DNA of 35,855 bases from Clostridia bacterium (GCA_017411745.1 JAFQPM010000004.1:1-35855), one strand, 5' to 3'. Counted from the stretch's first letter, positions 14,936 through 24,036 are shown. The notes: generated by a model not told the origin, from the sequence alone. Numbers and translations are program-made.

Positions 14936-16357
14936 TTAAAAATCCTCCGATTTGTGTTTTCTGTATATTGAAATTACGTATTGATGATCCGCGGCGGTAG
15001 CCTTCACCTTGTCGGAAACTGCGCACAACGGTACGTAGATCGCCTCGCCTTGCTCTCGAATGATCGGGAGCAGGGGCCTGTCGTATGAAGGGATCTTTTT
15101 GTCACACATAATTTTTTTAACTTTTTTGTGCATTTGGTTATCAAATATCAGATCTCCCTCGCGCCTGCTTGAAGCCGAGCAGAGCGAAAGATCAATGTTT
15201 TTTACGTAAGCTTGCGCGTACAACTCATAAGCTTCGCTGCCAATGCAAAGTGACTGCGACTGACGTTGACTGTCAACAGAAATTGCAAAATCAGTCCCAT
15301 CAATCTGCAAGAATCCCTCTTTCAGCGGGATCTCATAGCGCAACATCTCAGCCTCTCCTTCGTCAGCAGCAAATTGCAATCTGCCGTCGCGTATCATTGC
15401 CGCAGTTTTGTTTGGCAGAGAGATCTGACCGTTCTTCTTGCCGCCGCTGGCACGGATAAAGTCTAAAATATCCTCAATGTGTACGGCTTCGAGCGAAGAC
15501 GAAGAGGGAAACGTTCTGCTGTAAGCCGTCATAATGACCCGCTTGGCAAGAGATGAGTGCAGAGCTGATAACCTGTGAGCGTCGATCGAACCTTTTTCGC
15601 AAGACAAAAAGTGTTCAGCCTCAAGCCTTATGAATTCGTCGTCCTCGGACGCGGATCTTGATAAGCGAAGACTTGCCCTCTCGGGAGAGGAGAATAAACT
15701 CTTTAGCTCGGGCAAAACATTGTGACGGATGCGATTTCTCGTGCAGTCGTTCTCAAGATTCGTCGAGTCGGTAACGTATTTTATGTTGTTTTCTTTGCAA
15801 AAATCGAGAATTTCAGACTTGCTCGCCGACAGTATCGGACGAACCACGAGCCCCACTCGGTTAAAATCTCGTTTTTCTGGAATTCCGCACATTCCCGAAA
15901 CGCCGCAGCCGCGGCAAAGGTTGAAAATTTGAGTCTCAAGATTGTCGTCGGCGTTGTGCGCCGTTGCAAGAATCTTGATGCCCTTTGAAAGCATTATTTC
16001 CTCAAAAAAAGCATACCTTGCGTCTCTCGCCGCAGTTTCAAGACTCTTTCCCTCGCGCTCTGCAAGCATAGGGACGTCAACGTGATGAATGAAAAGCTCA
16101 ACTCCGAGAGCAGAGCACAGTTCGGCGCAAGATTGCTCGTCGCGCAAAGCCTCGTTGCCGTAATTCTCGGTTCTGATGCCGTGATTGACGTGAGCCGCGC
16201 AAAGCGGAAATTTATAGACCTCGCGAAGCCGACAAAGCAGATAAAGCAGAGCCGATGAGTCAGCTCCTCCCGAAAGCGCGAGTAATATCGGCTCGTTTTT
16301 CGGCAGACATGCGATCAAGTGTGGATCTTTAAAAAAATCAGGTAAATTTCGGACCAT
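14936..16357 (-). CDS. tilS: tRNA(Ile)-lysidine synthetase
   Basis: A 473-residue ATP-dependent enzyme that modifies C34 of the tRNA-Ile CAU anticodon to lysidine, so that it reads AUA. The PP-loop motif SGGADSS is at 29-35, followed by HVNHGIR and the TAHNADDNLETQIFNL segment typical of the N-type PP-ATPase domain. A TilS C-terminal domain follows, with a KKIMCDKKIP-type motif. Essential in most bacteria. It lies 37 nt after dnaB on the same strand and heads the tilS-hpt-ftsH group. Confidence 0.96.
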   Translation of the reverse strand: MVRNLPDFFKDPHLIACLPKNEPILLALSGGADSSALLYLLCRLREVYKFPLCAAHVNHGIRTENYGNEALRDEQSCAELCSALGVELFIHHVDVPMLAEREGKSLETAARDARYAFFEEIMLSKGIKILATAHNADDNLETQIFNLCRGCGVSGMCGIPEKRDFNRVGLVVRPILSASKSEILDFCKENNIKYVTDSTNLENDCTRNRIRHNVLPELKSLFSSPERASLRLSRSASEDDEFIRLEAEHFLSCEKGSIDAHRLSALHSSLAKRVIMTAYSRTFPSSSSLEAVHIEDILDFIRASGGKKNGQISLPNKTAAMIRDGRLQFAADEGEAEMLRYEIPLKEGFLQIDGTDFAISVDSQRQSQSLCIGSEAYELYAQAYVKNIDLSLCSASSRREGDLIFDNQMHKKVKKIMCDKKIPSYDRPLLPIIREQGEAIYVPLCAVSDKVKATAADHQYVISIYRKHKSEDF

Positions 16358-16394
16358 TAAAAAATCTCCGATATTAAAATTGCAAATTAAAGGG

Positions 16395-17750
16395 TTAGTG
16401 CGGCAGATCGCTCTCGTTGACTATCTCGCGGAACTTCGTGTAGCGTCCCGTCCAGCCAACCTTGACCGTGTCGGTAGAGCCGTGACGGTTCTTGGCGATT
16501 ATAACCTCCGCAACGTTCTGCTCGGTGTCGGGAGAAACGTTTTCTCCCTCTGCGATCTTGTAGTAATCGTCGCGATAAAGGAAGATGATAACGTCAGCGT
16601 CCTGCTCGATAGATCCCGATTCGCGAAGATCGCTTATCATAGGCTTTTTGCTGGTACGGCTTTCCGTACCTCTGGAGAGCTGGGAGCAGCAGATAACGGG
16701 AACGTTAAGCTCCTTTGCGAGTATTTTAAGCGAACGAGAGATCTCGCTGACCTCCTGCGTTCTGTTTTCTATCTTTCTGTCGGACTGCATCAGCTGCAAG
16801 TAGTCGATAACGACAAGCCCGAGATTGCTGACTCGGCGCAGCTTTGCCTTCATTGCAGTAACGGTGATGTCGGGCGTGTCGTCGATGAGGATGTCACAGC
16901 CCGAAAGAGACGATGCCGCCTGCGCGATGTGGTCCCATTCCTCACTCTTGAGCTCGCCCGTGCGCAGAGAATAGCTGTCGACCAATGCCTCGCTAGATAT
17001 GACACGGTTTACGAGCTGCTCTGCCGACATCTCGAGCGAGAAGATAGCAACCGCCTTTTTTGTTGCCTTCGCTACGTTAGTGCCGATGTTAAGACAGAAC
17101 GAGGTCTTACCCATACCGGGACGAGCACCGACGATAACGAGGTCGGAGTTGCCCATGCCTGCAAGCACTCGGTCAAGCGAACGGAAGCCCGTAGCAGTAC
17201 CCTGAGCCGCGTTGGGATCGGTCACCATTTCGCGCAGATGAGCGTAAACGTCGGTCAACACCTCGCGGATGTGACGGAAGTTTTTGGTCTCTCGGCCCTG
17301 AGTGATCGAATATAATCTGTTCTGCGCCGATTCAAGAATTCCCGAGACCTCGTCCTGCTCGGAGTAGGCTTGATCGGAGACCTCGTCGCACATACGGATA
17401 AGCTGGCGCAAAACGCTCTTATCCTTGACTATCTTTGCATAGTCCTTGACGTTGAGCGCGTTGGGAACGGTCTGCGCTATGACCTTTATGTATTCCTCGC
17501 CGCCCGATTTTGAGTATATACCCTTCTTAACGAGCTCGTCGATCAAGGTAACGATGTCGATCTGACTGTTGGTGATGAAAAGGCCGTGCATCGCAAGGTA
17601 TATCTGCTTGTGCTCCTCAAGATAAAAATCGTCGGCAGAGATCATATCTGCAACGAGATTTATCGAGGAAGGATCTATCAGGATAGAACCGAGCAGAGAT
17701 TGCTCCGCTATTGCGGAGAAGGGCAGTTTTCTGATAATATCTTCAGCCAT
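16395..17750 (-). CDS. dnaB: Replicative DNA helicase DnaB
   Basis: A 451-residue hexameric 5'-3' replication fork helicase (called DnaC in Bacillus). The N-terminal DnaB domain (about 8-110) begins with SAIAEQSLLGSIL. The RecA-like domain has Walker A GARPGMGKTS (208-217), the FSLEMS segment, Walker B VVIDYLQLM and the CSQLSRGTE sensor region. No intein is present, although DnaB P-loops are frequent intein sites. It follows rplI across a 250-nt tandem repeat region. Confidence 0.97.
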   Translation of the reverse strand: MAEDIIRKLPFSAIAEQSLLGSILIDPSSINLVADMISADDFYLEEHKQIYLAMHGLFITNSQIDIVTLIDELVKKGIYSKSGGEEYIKVIAQTVPNALNVKDYAKIVKDKSVLRQLIRMCDEVSDQAYSEQDEVSGILESAQNRLYSITQGRETKNFRHIREVLTDVYAHLREMVTDPNAAQGTATGFRSLDRVLAGMGNSDLVIVGARPGMGKTSFCLNIGTNVAKATKKAVAIFSLEMSAEQLVNRVISSEALVDSYSLRTGELKSEEWDHIAQAASSLSGCDILIDDTPDITVTAMKAKLRRVSNLGLVVIDYLQLMQSDRKIENRTQEVSEISRSLKILAKELNVPVICCSQLSRGTESRTSKKPMISDLRESGSIEQDADVIIFLYRDDYYKIAEGENVSPDTEQNVAEVIIAKNRHGSTDTVKVGWTGRYTKFREIVNESDLPH

Positions 17751-17776
17751 TTTAAAAATCCTTTTGATTTGTTATT

Positions 17777-18016
17777 TTGGAATCTGAACGTTCGGATTTA
17801 CCTTTGGTTTATTTCACGTAGAACGGTTCGCTTGGATCTACCCTTTGGGTTAATCCATGTAGAACGGATCGCTTGGGTCTACCCTTTGGGTTAATCCACG
17901 TAGAACGGATCGCTTGGGTTTACCCTTTGGGTTACTCCACGTAGAACGGATCGCTTGGATCTACCCTTTGGGTTAGTTCACGTAGAACGGATCGCTTGGG
18001 TTTACCCTTTGGGTTA
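17777..18016 (-). repeat. 41-bp tandem repeat array between rplI and dnaB
   Basis: Five full copies and one degenerate leading copy, spaced exactly 41 bp apart (GTAGAACGG begins at 17818, 17859, 17900, 17941 and 17982). Each unit contains the small hairpin ACCC-TTT-GGGT, and most also have GGGT-NT-ACCC beside it. The period is not a multiple of three, so this is not coding. The last copy runs into the rplI stop codon. The array is transcribed between rplI and dnaB and is expected to vary in copy number between strains. Confidence 0.92.
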
Positions 18017-18460
18017 GGCTTCACAAACCGAGACCTTCAGCTTTGCGCTGACCTCGGGATATACCTTGACCTCGACCTCGTAAGTGCCGTAAGCCTTGAT
18101 ATTTTCGCCCAGCACGAGCTTTTTCTTGTCGATCTCCACAGCATGCTGCTTTTTGAGCTCCTCTGCAATATCCTTAGAGGTGACTGAACCGTAAAGGCGA
18201 CCATCTGCACCCGAGGTGGCGGTGATCTTAACGGTAAGAGCGCTTATTTTGTCTGCAAGCGCCTTCGCCGCAGCCTTTTCCTCTTTGAGTCTGAACTGCT
18301 TGGATTCCTCACGGCTCTTTGCCTCGCTCAGCACCTTGGAATCAGCCGCAACAGCAAGCTTCTTGGGGAAAAGGAAGTTGCGGGCATAGCCGTCCGAAAC
18401 CTCAACTATCTGATCTTTTTTACCCTGACCCTTAACGTCAGCTAAAAGTAATACCTTCAT
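18014..18460 (-). CDS. rplI: 50S ribosomal protein L9
   Basis: A 148-residue ribosomal protein that binds domain V of 23S rRNA. The N-terminal domain has the signature [21 protein letters not shown] and [13 protein letters not shown], followed by the long connecting helix (Lys/Glu/Ala-rich, about 42-75) and the C-terminal domain ([16 protein letters not shown]). The start at 18460 is chosen because the protein begins MKVLLL in the family and GGAG sits 6 nt upstream; four extra codons upstream would overlap that site. It sits between gdpP and dnaB, as in other Firmicutes. Confidence 0.96.
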   Translation of the reverse strand: MKVLLLADVKGQGKKDQIVEVSDGYARNFLFPKKLAVAADSKVLSEAKSREESKQFRLKEEKAAAKALADKISALTVKITATSGADGRLYGSVTSKDIAEELKKQHAVEIDKKKLVLGENIKAYGTYEVEVKVYPEVSAKLKVSVCEA

Positions 18461-18473
18461 AATAATCTCCATT

Positions 18474-18529
18474 CCGCCGCCGTCGGCGGCACAAATAATA
18501 ATCTGTGAATTTTGCCGTCGGCAAAATTC
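18474..18529 (-). promoter_or_regulatory. Two hairpins upstream of rplI
   Basis: One hairpin CCGCCG-CCGT-CGGCGG (18474-18489) lies just upstream of the rplI ribosome binding site. A second is a perfect 10-bp stem with GTC loop, GAATTTTGCC/GGCAAAATTC (18507-18529). Neither has a T tract on the minus strand strong enough for termination. They may be processing sites or a translational control element in the 192-nt gdpP-rplI gap. Confidence 0.45.
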
Positions 18530-18652
18530 GTGCGTGAAACCGTTTTCTTTATGTTTGGATGGAAGTAACCTTCACGCTGTTCTCCTGTTTCATATTTTAT
18601 AAAATTAATATGCGTGTATGGCGGTCAGCACATAGCCGTTAGGCAGATCTTT

Positions 18653-20839
18653 TTATTCAGCTTTCTTGATGTCGTTGTGATCGAATTCGAAATAATCGTC
18701 GATAGCGTCGGTAAGCATCTCACGAACCTTGGATAGATCCGAGTTTTTGACCTGCGCACCTGCAACGTCAAAGTGTCCGCCGCCCTTGAGCTTTTCAAGG
18801 ATGAGCTGAACGTTGATGGTGCCCTTTGAACGTCCCGAGATCACCACGTCGCTACCCATGCGGACCAGAGCAAAGGAAGCCTCAATGTCCTTGATACGAA
18901 GCAGCTTGTCCGCGACCTTGGATGCAACGACTCTGTCCTCAGGAGAGGGCTCACGGTCAAGATCTATTCCCGTGATAGCGATGTGCTCACGGTATATCTT
19001 GGCCTTTGACTCGAATTCACCCGTAAGCAAGAGTTCTTCAAGACTTTCGTTGAAAAATTCTCTTACAACGGTCGTATGAGCGCCGCGAGAGTAGAGATAA
19101 TGAGTGATCTCAAAGGTCTGAGCACCTGCGTTTCGTGTAAAGTTGTTGGTGTCGAGCATGATTCCCGACAGAAGCACCTCGGCTTCTTCCTTAAGAAGCT
19201 CATTGTCAAACCTGCTTCTGAGCAATATTTCCGCCACGATCTCCGAAGCGGAAGATTTAGTAGCCTCAACGTACTGTAAGAAGGGCTCAAAGGCGAGAGT
19301 GTTCGCCAGACGGTGATGGTCGAGAATAGCAATATCGGATATGGTCTGCGTAAGCTCTGCTGCTTCGTATATATACGGATTATTTACGTCACAGATAATA
19401 AGTACAGTGCCTGCCGAAACGAGATCCTTCGCTGCATCACGATTGATAAATATCTCGTCGTAAATTTTAAGCGGAGCAAGCTGAGAGTAACATACTTTGA
19501 ACGCCTCGTTGTTTTTGTTGACGATTATCTTTACCTTGGGACGTTTTTCGGGAGCAACGTTTTTGTGCTCGTCTTCAATGATCGCCATGGCAAATCGCGC
19601 CGCACCGACGCAAGAGCCTATCGAGTCGAAGTCGGGATTCGCGTGTCCCATGATCAGCACCTCGGACGCGCTGCGGATCTTTTTTTCGAGGATATCTCCG
19701 CTGACTCGGGAAACGACTGCAGTGTTGTTTTCGATCGTCTTGTGAGTGCCACCAAAGAAATAGTATCCTGAAGAATCCTCGCGTCTGATTGCGATCTGGT
19801 TACCGCCCCTCTTAATAGCGATATCAAGAGCCTCAAAAGCAGCTCTTTCCTTGTCGCGCAGAGAACCGCTTATAGCGGCGATTCCCATTGATACTGTGAT
19901 AGGGAAGCTGTTATCGCCCATCTTCAGCGACATTATCTTGTTCTGAATATCAAAATCGTTTTGCATTTGCTTGTCCAGCTCTTGCTTAGAGAACACGGCG
20001 ATAAATCTGTCGTTATCGTAAGCATCGATAAATCCGTTCATCTCCTCCACCCAGCTTTTAAGCTTTGTTTCAACCGCTGTGGCGACCGAGCTGTAATCAG
20101 CGCGCACGTATTGCGCCAGCTCCTTGAGATTATCAAGCATAATGTAGGCGACCACAGGGCTTTCTCTTTTTTCTCTTTCCGCGAGAGAAAGGAGATTTTC
20201 AATGTCGTTAAATACGGTGAAGTAATAATTTTCCCCATGCATCTTAAAGATATATGCTTCTATTTCGTATCTGCGTCCATCAGACAGACGAGTGACAGTA
20301 GTGCCGTTTGTAACAGACTCTGTCTCAGGAAGCTCGAATATTGCCTCTCCAAGATCATCTCTGCTCTTGGCAATAGCAACAACAGATTGAATAGAAACCG
20401 AGCAGAATTCCGAGAGATCGATACCGCTGATCGCGCTTTTATAACCAAGAATATCCTGCAAAGCTCCGTTCATCAGCTTGACCTTGCCGTTGCCATCGAC
20501 AATAGCATAGGGGAAGTCGATTATGTAACGGAACATATCGTAGATCTCGGTCTCGAGCTTGTGGGCCTCGCTTCTTGCTTTTTTTATTTTACTGTTCTTA
20601 ACGAGGAAAGCAAGACATATAAATCCTGCCGAAAGAACGTAAAAAGCCGAAAAAACGATTATCATAGTCGAAAGCGTCTGCTTGTTTTGCAGATGGAATC
20701 CGACAATCGCAAGAATTGAAAAAAGAACTGCCGCCTCCGCAACGCAAAAGATCATAGGGACAGACATATCAAGATGGAATCTCGATCTTCGGCGCAGTTG
20801 AGCAGAACTTTTGTTTTTTGACGGTGATTTGACAGTCAT
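18653..20839 (-). CDS. gdpP: Cyclic-di-AMP phosphodiesterase GdpP
   Basis: A 728-residue membrane enzyme that hydrolyses c-di-AMP to pApA, affecting wall integrity, osmolyte balance and beta-lactam tolerance. Two membrane helices (about 29-50 and 58-80) precede a PAS-like domain (about 100-210), a degenerate GGDEF domain (about 220-355, where the GGDEF motif reads YDNDRF) and a DHH-DHHA1 catalytic module. Catalytic motifs are HANPDFDSIG (399-408), the DVNNP acidic site near 484 and DHH at 507-509. The C-terminal DHHA1 domain has GGGHFDVAGAQ. Its start codon overlaps the preceding stop by 1 nt (TAATG), and AAGGAGAT is the ribosome binding site. Confidence 0.94.
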   Translation of the reverse strand: MTVKSPSKNKSSAQLRRRSRFHLDMSVPMIFCVAEAAVLFSILAIVGFHLQNKQTLSTMIIVFSAFYVLSAGFICLAFLVKNSKIKKARSEAHKLETEIYDMFRYIIDFPYAIVDGNGKVKLMNGALQDILGYKSAISGIDLSEFCSVSIQSVVAIAKSRDDLGEAIFELPETESVTNGTTVTRLSDGRRYEIEAYIFKMHGENYYFTVFNDIENLLSLAEREKRESPVVAYIMLDNLKELAQYVRADYSSVATAVETKLKSWVEEMNGFIDAYDNDRFIAVFSKQELDKQMQNDFDIQNKIMSLKMGDNSFPITVSMGIAAISGSLRDKERAAFEALDIAIKRGGNQIAIRREDSSGYYFFGGTHKTIENNTAVVSRVSGDILEKKIRSASEVLIMGHANPDFDSIGSCVGAARFAMAIIEDEHKNVAPEKRPKVKIIVNKNNEAFKVCYSQLAPLKIYDEIFINRDAAKDLVSAGTVLIICDVNNPYIYEAAELTQTISDIAILDHHRLANTLAFEPFLQYVEATKSSASEIVAEILLRSRFDNELLKEEAEVLLSGIMLDTNNFTRNAGAQTFEITHYLYSRGAHTTVVREFFNESLEELLLTGEFESKAKIYREHIAITGIDLDREPSPEDRVVASKVADKLLRIKDIEASFALVRMGSDVVISGRSKGTINVQLILEKLKGGGHFDVAGAQVKNSDLSKVREMLTDAIDDYFEFDHNDIKKAE

Positions 20840-22062
20840 TAGTTATCTCCTTTATTGTAAAATTCCTTCGCCCAGGAGTCGATCTTCCGTGTGATCACAA
20901 AAAACGCTCCGACAAGCGCAAGAAGAATGAAAAATGACGAGAGCTTGTTGAAAAGCAGGACAATGAGCAGAACTATCGGAATGACGCCAAGGATTCCAAA
21001 TTTTTTCGGAAGTATCATTATAGCACCGATTCCCGTCAAAGCAAGACAGGGAATGAGCATGAAGGAAATGTTTCCGAAAACAACTGCAATGAAGGAAGTG
21101 TTGTTGGAGGCATCGGTCGTAAACGACATAATGTAGGCTAAGAGAAAGACCAAGGCCGTTATAGCGCTGACGGATAAGGTCCTGCTTTTAACGATCGCTG
21201 CCTGGTCGAAGTCCTGCGCCTCCAAAAGATCGTTTTTCAGCGAGTGGATAACGAAGGACAACGAAAGACAGAGTGCCACGATAAGTCCGGGAGCTAAATT
21301 AACGTAGGAGTTGACCGCCTCTGATATCTCGCTGTAAAGCGACTGTGTCAGCTCGGTCTGACCTGCGTACGAGATGTATTCTTCGGCAAATGCTTCGAAA
21401 AAGATGCGAATGTCAGCCGCAACGCCCGTCATTGTTTCGAACGAAAGGCTACCGTAACGTGAATATGTCGAGATTGCAAAAAAAGCAATCAACGGAACTA
21501 TCGTTGCCACAGTGCAAGCAAGCACCGAAGTATTCAGATCCGATTTTGACAGTGAGGCAAGTCCCATCGCAAGTGCGGGGATCACAAAGATCAGCGAATA
21601 TAATGAACGAACAGGATCAAGCGTTAGCACTAAGGATATGACGTAGATCAAAAGCGGTGTGGCGATAGGAAAGAAAATATTTTTCTTCCCGCAAGCACCA
21701 ATAAGAGTAGCGTAGGAGCAAACACCGTAGACTGCCCCAAGCACGAACGCAGGGATTAGTGCAGAGCCCGAAAACGAAATAAAGATCAAACTCATAAGCA
21801 CCGTCAGAAAGGTCCAGCGAATCTTTTTGATCAAAAGCCAAGCGAGCAAAACACACGTGATTACCATTGCCCATGCCCAGATCTCAAGATGAGTCTGCGA
21901 GTTGCCGAAAAGCAGAGGCGTCAGCATAGAAAAGAGAAGCGTCGTCGCGGACAGCATAAAGCAACACGAATAGGATAGCTTTCCCGGTTCGCTATAATGA
22001 AGCTCCTGAATGCCCTTTTGTGACATTGGACGAGCTTGTTTAACCGATCTGTATCCGTTCAT
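20839..22062 (-). CDS. YybS-like membrane protein (DUF2232)
   Basis: A 407-residue polytopic membrane protein with roughly eight to ten hydrophobic helices and a hydrophilic N-terminal tail of about 30 residues. Position directly upstream of gdpP and overlapping it by 1 nt matches YybS of Bacillus, a DUF2232 protein. The assignment rests on topology, length and gene order rather than on a catalytic motif. The family resembles ECF-type S components and its function is unresolved. It is the first gene of the minus-strand block, with a strong AAAGGAG site and a good promoter upstream. Confidence 0.78.
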   Translation of the reverse strand: MNGYRSVKQARPMSQKGIQELHYSEPGKLSYSCCFMLSATTLLFSMLTPLLFGNSQTHLEIWAWAMVITCVLLAWLLIKKIRWTFLTVLMSLIFISFSGSALIPAFVLGAVYGVCSYATLIGACGKKNIFFPIATPLLIYVISLVLTLDPVRSLYSLIFVIPALAMGLASLSKSDLNTSVLACTVATIVPLIAFFAISTYSRYGSLSFETMTGVAADIRIFFEAFAEEYISYAGQTELTQSLYSEISEAVNSYVNLAPGLIVALCLSLSFVIHSLKNDLLEAQDFDQAAIVKSRTLSVSAITALVFLLAYIMSFTTDASNNTSFIAVVFGNISFMLIPCLALTGIGAIMILPKKFGILGVIPIVLLIVLLFNKLSSFFILLALVGAFFVITRKIDSWAKEFYNKGDN

Positions 22063-22122
22063 AGCGACTCCTTTCCTTGATTTGCGCTCAACACAAACAA
22101 TAACGCATTATAGCATTATATA

Positions 22123-22151
22123 ATTATATCACACAAATGTGATTTTGTAAA
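22123..22151 (-). promoter_or_regulatory. Promoter of the yybS-gdpP-rplI-dnaB block
   Basis: On the minus strand TTTACA (22151-22146), a 17-nt spacer and TATAAT (22128-22123). The perfect inverted repeat ATCACA-CAAA-TGTGAT (22128-22143) fills the spacer and may be an operator. The 22152-22294 stretch to the divergent promoter holds no gene. Confidence 0.65.
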
Positions 22152-22294
22152 CAGAATTTTCAAAATTTACACAGTTTTATATATATTTAATGAAATGTTT
22201 TGTCGAAAACATAGCCTGTCCGTACTTTCTGCGCTCCCAAAGCGAGCTCGCTGTGAAAAAAGAAAAGAAATTTTGGAATTTTTTTAAAAAACTA

Positions 22295-22323
22295 TTGCAA
22301 TTCGAAAAAAAGTGTGATATAAT
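22295..22323 (+). promoter_or_regulatory. Promoter of the rimP-nusA-infB operon
   Basis: TTGCAA (22295-22300), a 17-nt spacer and TATAAT (22318-22323). Transcription should start near 22330, giving a leader of about 87 nt. Confidence 0.75.
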
Positions 22324-22348
22324 ACAACGTAGTGTATAGAGAATGCTG

Positions 22349-22370
22349 GAGTGGGTTGAGAGATCCACTC
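22349..22370 (+). promoter_or_regulatory. Leader hairpin upstream of rimP
   Basis: GAGTGG (22349-22354) pairs with CCACTC (22365-22370) in the leader, followed by TTAAATTTTG. Hairpins in the rimP/nusA leader are common and often serve NusA autoregulation by attenuation; the T tract here is interrupted, so termination would be weak. Confidence 0.45.
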
Positions 22371-22416
22371 TTAAATTTTGTCTTGTCACAAACAGGGAAA
22401 GGATTTGGTTATATTT

Positions 22417-22899
22417 ATGAAATCTAACGGAAACAAAAATATCTCCTCTGTCGTAAAAGAGCTTGTAACTCCTACGGCGGACGAAATGGGATATTATCTT
22501 TGGGACGTCGAGTTCGTAAAAGAGGGCGCGGATAAATATCTGCGTATCACGCTTGATAACGAAGACGGCATCACGATAGAGGATTGCGAAAAATTCCACA
22601 GAGCGATAGACCCCATTCTTGACGAGGCAGACCCCATCAGCGAAGCGTATATTCTAGAGGTTTCTTCACCCGGGATAGAGCGCGAGCTTAAAACGTCGGC
22701 GCATATCGAGGCTTGCGAGGGATGGGACGTTGAGGTAAGACTCTATGCGGCAAGAAACGGCTCGAAGATCTTTCGCGGAGTGCTCTGCGGATACGACGAG
22801 CAGGATAATATAGTTATCGGATCGGGAGAAGAAAAGATCAGCTTCAAGCCCGACGAGATAGCAAAGATCGCCACCTACTACGATTTTGGAAAATCGTGA
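22417..22899 (+). CDS. rimP: Ribosome maturation factor RimP
   Basis: A 160-residue 30S assembly factor. The start at 22417 follows an AGGGAAAGGA site; a longer TTG-started frame would add 13 residues unlike the family. It shows the RimP N-terminal domain (LRITLDNEDGITIEDCEKFHRAIDP, quoted only for its D-x-x-D-G-I-x-I-x-D-C pattern) and the ILEVSSPGIER motif, then the Sm-like C-terminal domain ending in EIAKIATYYDF. First gene of the nusA operon, as in nearly all bacteria. Confidence 0.95.
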   Translation: MKSNGNKNISSVVKELVTPTADEMGYYLWDVEFVKEGADKYLRITLDNEDGITIEDCEKFHRAIDPILDEADPISEAYILEVSSPGIERELKTSAHIEACEGWDVEVRLYAARNGSKIFRGVLCGYDEQDNIVIGSGEEKISFKPDEIAKIATYYDFGKS

Positions 22900-22956
22900 T
22901 AAACAGAAAAAATAAGAATCATAAAACGTATAACGATTGAAAGGATTTTTAGATCA

Positions 22957-24009
22957 ATGAACACAGAGTTTTTTACAGCACTTGAGCTTCTCGAAAAGGA
23001 AAAGGGTATTCCCCAGGCGTATATGATCGAAAAGATCGAGGCGGCGCTGGTATCCGCGTTTAAAAAGGAATACGGAAACAATACTAACGTAAGAGTGCAT
23101 ATCGACCCTGCGAAAAAGGACGTAAGAGTATTTCAGCAGAAGGAAGTCGTTGAGGTGGTAGAGGACCCCGCAACTCAGATCTCTCTCGTGGACGCAAAGG
23201 CTATGAGCAGAAGAAATGTACTCGGCGGCACGGTCGAATTTGAAGTAAAGACCAAGAATTTCCGCCGTCTCTCCGCAGGTGCGGCAAAATCCGTCATCAT
23301 TCAGGGTATACGCGAGGGCGAGCACAGAGCTATGCAGGAAGCGTATGAGTCCAAGCGTGAGGAGATCATCACCGCAACAGTACAGAAGATAGACTACGAA
23401 ACGGGCAATATCCTTCTTGACACGGGAACGGGTCACGCTACCCTTCTTCGTTCCGAGCAGATCCCGGGCGAATACTATGAGGTCGGCGATAAGATCAAGG
23501 TGTTCATTCAGGAAGTAAACAAGGAGCTTCGCGGGCCTCTGGTTACTCTTTCGAGAGTTCATTCTGGTCTTGTAAGACGTATGTTTGAGCTTGAGATCCC
23601 CGAGATCACGGACGGCATCGTAGTTATCAAGGGCGTTTCGAGAGAAGCGGGCTCGAGAACCAAGATCGCGGTCTATTCGAGAGATGAGAGCGTTGACGCA
23701 GTCGGCGCTTGTATCGGTGCTCACGGAATGAGAATAGACAGCATCCTCAGCGAGCTCGGCGGCGAAAAGATAGATATCATCAACTACAGCGAGGATCCCG
23801 CAGAGTACGTAACCGCGGCACTTTCTCCCGCAACCGTTATTTCGGCGGAGATGGAGAGCGAAAGATTCTGCCGCGTCGTAGTTGCCCCCGACCAGCTTTC
23901 CTTGGCGATCGGTAAGGAAGGACAGAACGTTCGTCTTGCGGCAAGACTCACGGGTATCAAGATCGATATCAATGCCGAGGGACTTGAAAAGGCTCCAAGA
24001 AACAACTGA
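22957..24009 (+). CDS. nusA: Transcription termination/antitermination factor NusA
   Basis: A 350-residue RNA polymerase-binding factor that controls pausing, intrinsic termination and leader attenuation. Order: RNAP-binding N-terminal domain (about 1-130), S1 domain (about 135-200; TATVQKIDYETGNILLD), KH1 (GACIGAHGMRID near 250) and KH2 (LAIGKEGQNVRLAARL near 318). The length is that of Gram-positive NusA without the acidic C-terminal repeats. It begins after AAAGGA, 57 nt behind rimP. This protein would act on the leader hairpins elsewhere in the window. Confidence 0.97.
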   Translation: MNTEFFTALELLEKEKGIPQAYMIEKIEAALVSAFKKEYGNNTNVRVHIDPAKKDVRVFQQKEVVEVVEDPATQISLVDAKAMSRRNVLGGTVEFEVKTKNFRRLSAGAAKSVIIQGIREGEHRAMQEAYESKREEIITATVQKIDYETGNILLDTGTGHATLLRSEQIPGEYYEVGDKIKVFIQEVNKELRGPLVTLSRVHSGLVRRMFELEIPEITDGIVVIKGVSREAGSRTKIAVYSRDESVDAVGACIGAHGMRIDSILSELGGEKIDIINYSEDPAEYVTAALSPATVISAEMESERFCRVVVAPDQLSLAIGKEGQNVRLAARLTGIKIDINAEGLEKAPRNN

Positions 24010-24036
24010 TACGGCTTTTGAAAAAAGTTTATAAAA

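Noticed and set aside
16380..17315. A 311-codon plus-strand frame opposite dnaB
   Set aside because: It is a shadow of dnaB, which has full Walker motifs; no start signal.
16395..17750. Intein in DnaB
   Set aside because: The helicase is continuous and of normal length with no splicing motifs.
17586..17894. Plus-strand frame reading into the 41-bp repeats
   Set aside because: The repeat period is not a multiple of three, so the peptide does not repeat, and the rest is opposite dnaB.
17818..18016. CRISPR array
   Set aside because: The whole 41-bp unit is repeated with no unique spacers, and there are no cas genes.
18540..18600. A 14-codon minus-strand frame between gdpP and rplI
   Set aside because: It lacks a ribosome binding site and any sign of coding constraint.
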